Shown here in pieces: positions 39,526 through 39,622 of a DNA stretch of 39,622 nt; the first letter of the stretch is position 1, and each line of letters opens with the position of its first letter. The stretch lies in contig JAGZOP010000017.1 of the NCBI GenBank assembly GCA_018383195.1, positions 1-39,622 on the forward strand, written 5' to 3'. The position numbers and the translations under genes were made by a program. Origin of the DNA: Clostridiaceae bacterium. GTDB lineage: Bacteria; Bacillota; Clostridia; Oscillospirales; Butyricicoccaceae. Below the pieces are notes generated by a model. The model was not told the origin of the DNA. It did no database searches and saw nothing but the letters and a program-made list of their open reading frames with translations.

Positions 39526-39622
39526 TTACGCGCGCTTTGCGTTCTTGCGCATATCAAGGATAACCGAGCCGACGATGATGAGGCCCTTGACGATATTGGT
39601 CATGTTATCGTCAACCTTCAGC
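39526..39622 (-). CDS. Sugar ABC transporter permease, C-terminal fragment
   Basis: The last 31 codons and the stop of a gene that runs off the right edge. The peptide reads LKVDDNMTNIVKGLIIVGS then VILDMRKNAKRA, the typical end of MglC/RbsC-family sugar permeases (final membrane helix followed by a short basic tail). Such permeases import galactose, ribose or xylose with an ATPase and a binding protein, which should lie beyond the edge. Its convergent position next to a YesM/YesN pair with a sugar-binding lipoprotein suggests it is the regulated target. Only the C-terminus is visible, so the exact subfamily is uncertain. Confidence 0.8.
   Translation of the reverse strand, partial: LKVDDNMTNIVKGLIIVGSVILDMRKNAKRA

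Noticed and set aside
1..39622. CRISPR arrays, insertion sequences or prophage genes
   Set aside because: No regularly spaced direct repeats, transposase, integrase or phage structural genes were found on either strand.

Overview
The window comes from a low-to-mid GC Gram-positive anaerobe of the class Clostridia, most likely a gut Oscillospirales-type bacterium (inference). The reasons are consensus TTGACA-17-TATAAT promoters, strong GGAGG ribosome sites, a glutamine synthetase III, a three-piece glutamate synthase, an SLH-domain exoprotein, a YesM/YesN sensor pair and a single-chain bacterial-type glycyl-tRNA synthetase. No phage, insertion sequence or CRISPR array was found.

Layout. 1-250: tandem strong promoters firing out of the left edge, probably for a stable-RNA operon. 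252-2173: hflX-yigZ (minus). 2297-4042: secreted S41-peptidase-like SLH protein (plus). 4145-7305: rpmE, a HAD phosphatase and metG (minus). 7465-8412: an XRE regulator with two small membrane proteins (minus), divergent from an AEC permease (8587-9519). 9770-11816: split chromate-type transporter plus a LysR regulator. 11962-32544: nitrogen and nucleotide block. 32919-34561: tRNA-Ala(CGC) and glyS, divergent from overlapping promoters. 34619-34897: small unknown protein. 35118-39403: sugar-type sensor kinase, binding lipoprotein and AraC-type response regulator, facing the end of an ABC sugar permease that runs off the right edge.

The centrepiece is the nitrogen block. A minus-strand operon encodes three glutamate synthase polypeptides, a short glutamine synthetase I and an ANTAR-domain RNA-binding regulator. 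Divergent from it lie glnN (GSIII) and an ammonium channel fused to a PII domain. Next comes an eight-gene operon, purC-pyrG-purF-carA-carB-dapL-like-amidohydrolase-nadE, mostly enzymes that use glutamine or ammonia. All three transcription units start at consensus promoters and carry 5' leaders with ANTAR-type hexaloop hairpins (loop A1 and G4). In each case a hexaloop hairpin overlaps the left arm of a Rho-independent terminator, so the two folds exclude each other. I infer one antitermination regulon in which the ANTAR protein couples nitrogen status to ammonia uptake, the GS/GOGAT cycle, and nucleotide and NAD synthesis. The ANTAR protein has a degenerate receiver (Asn59 where the phosphorylated Asp should be) and no kinase next to it, so its input signal is unknown.
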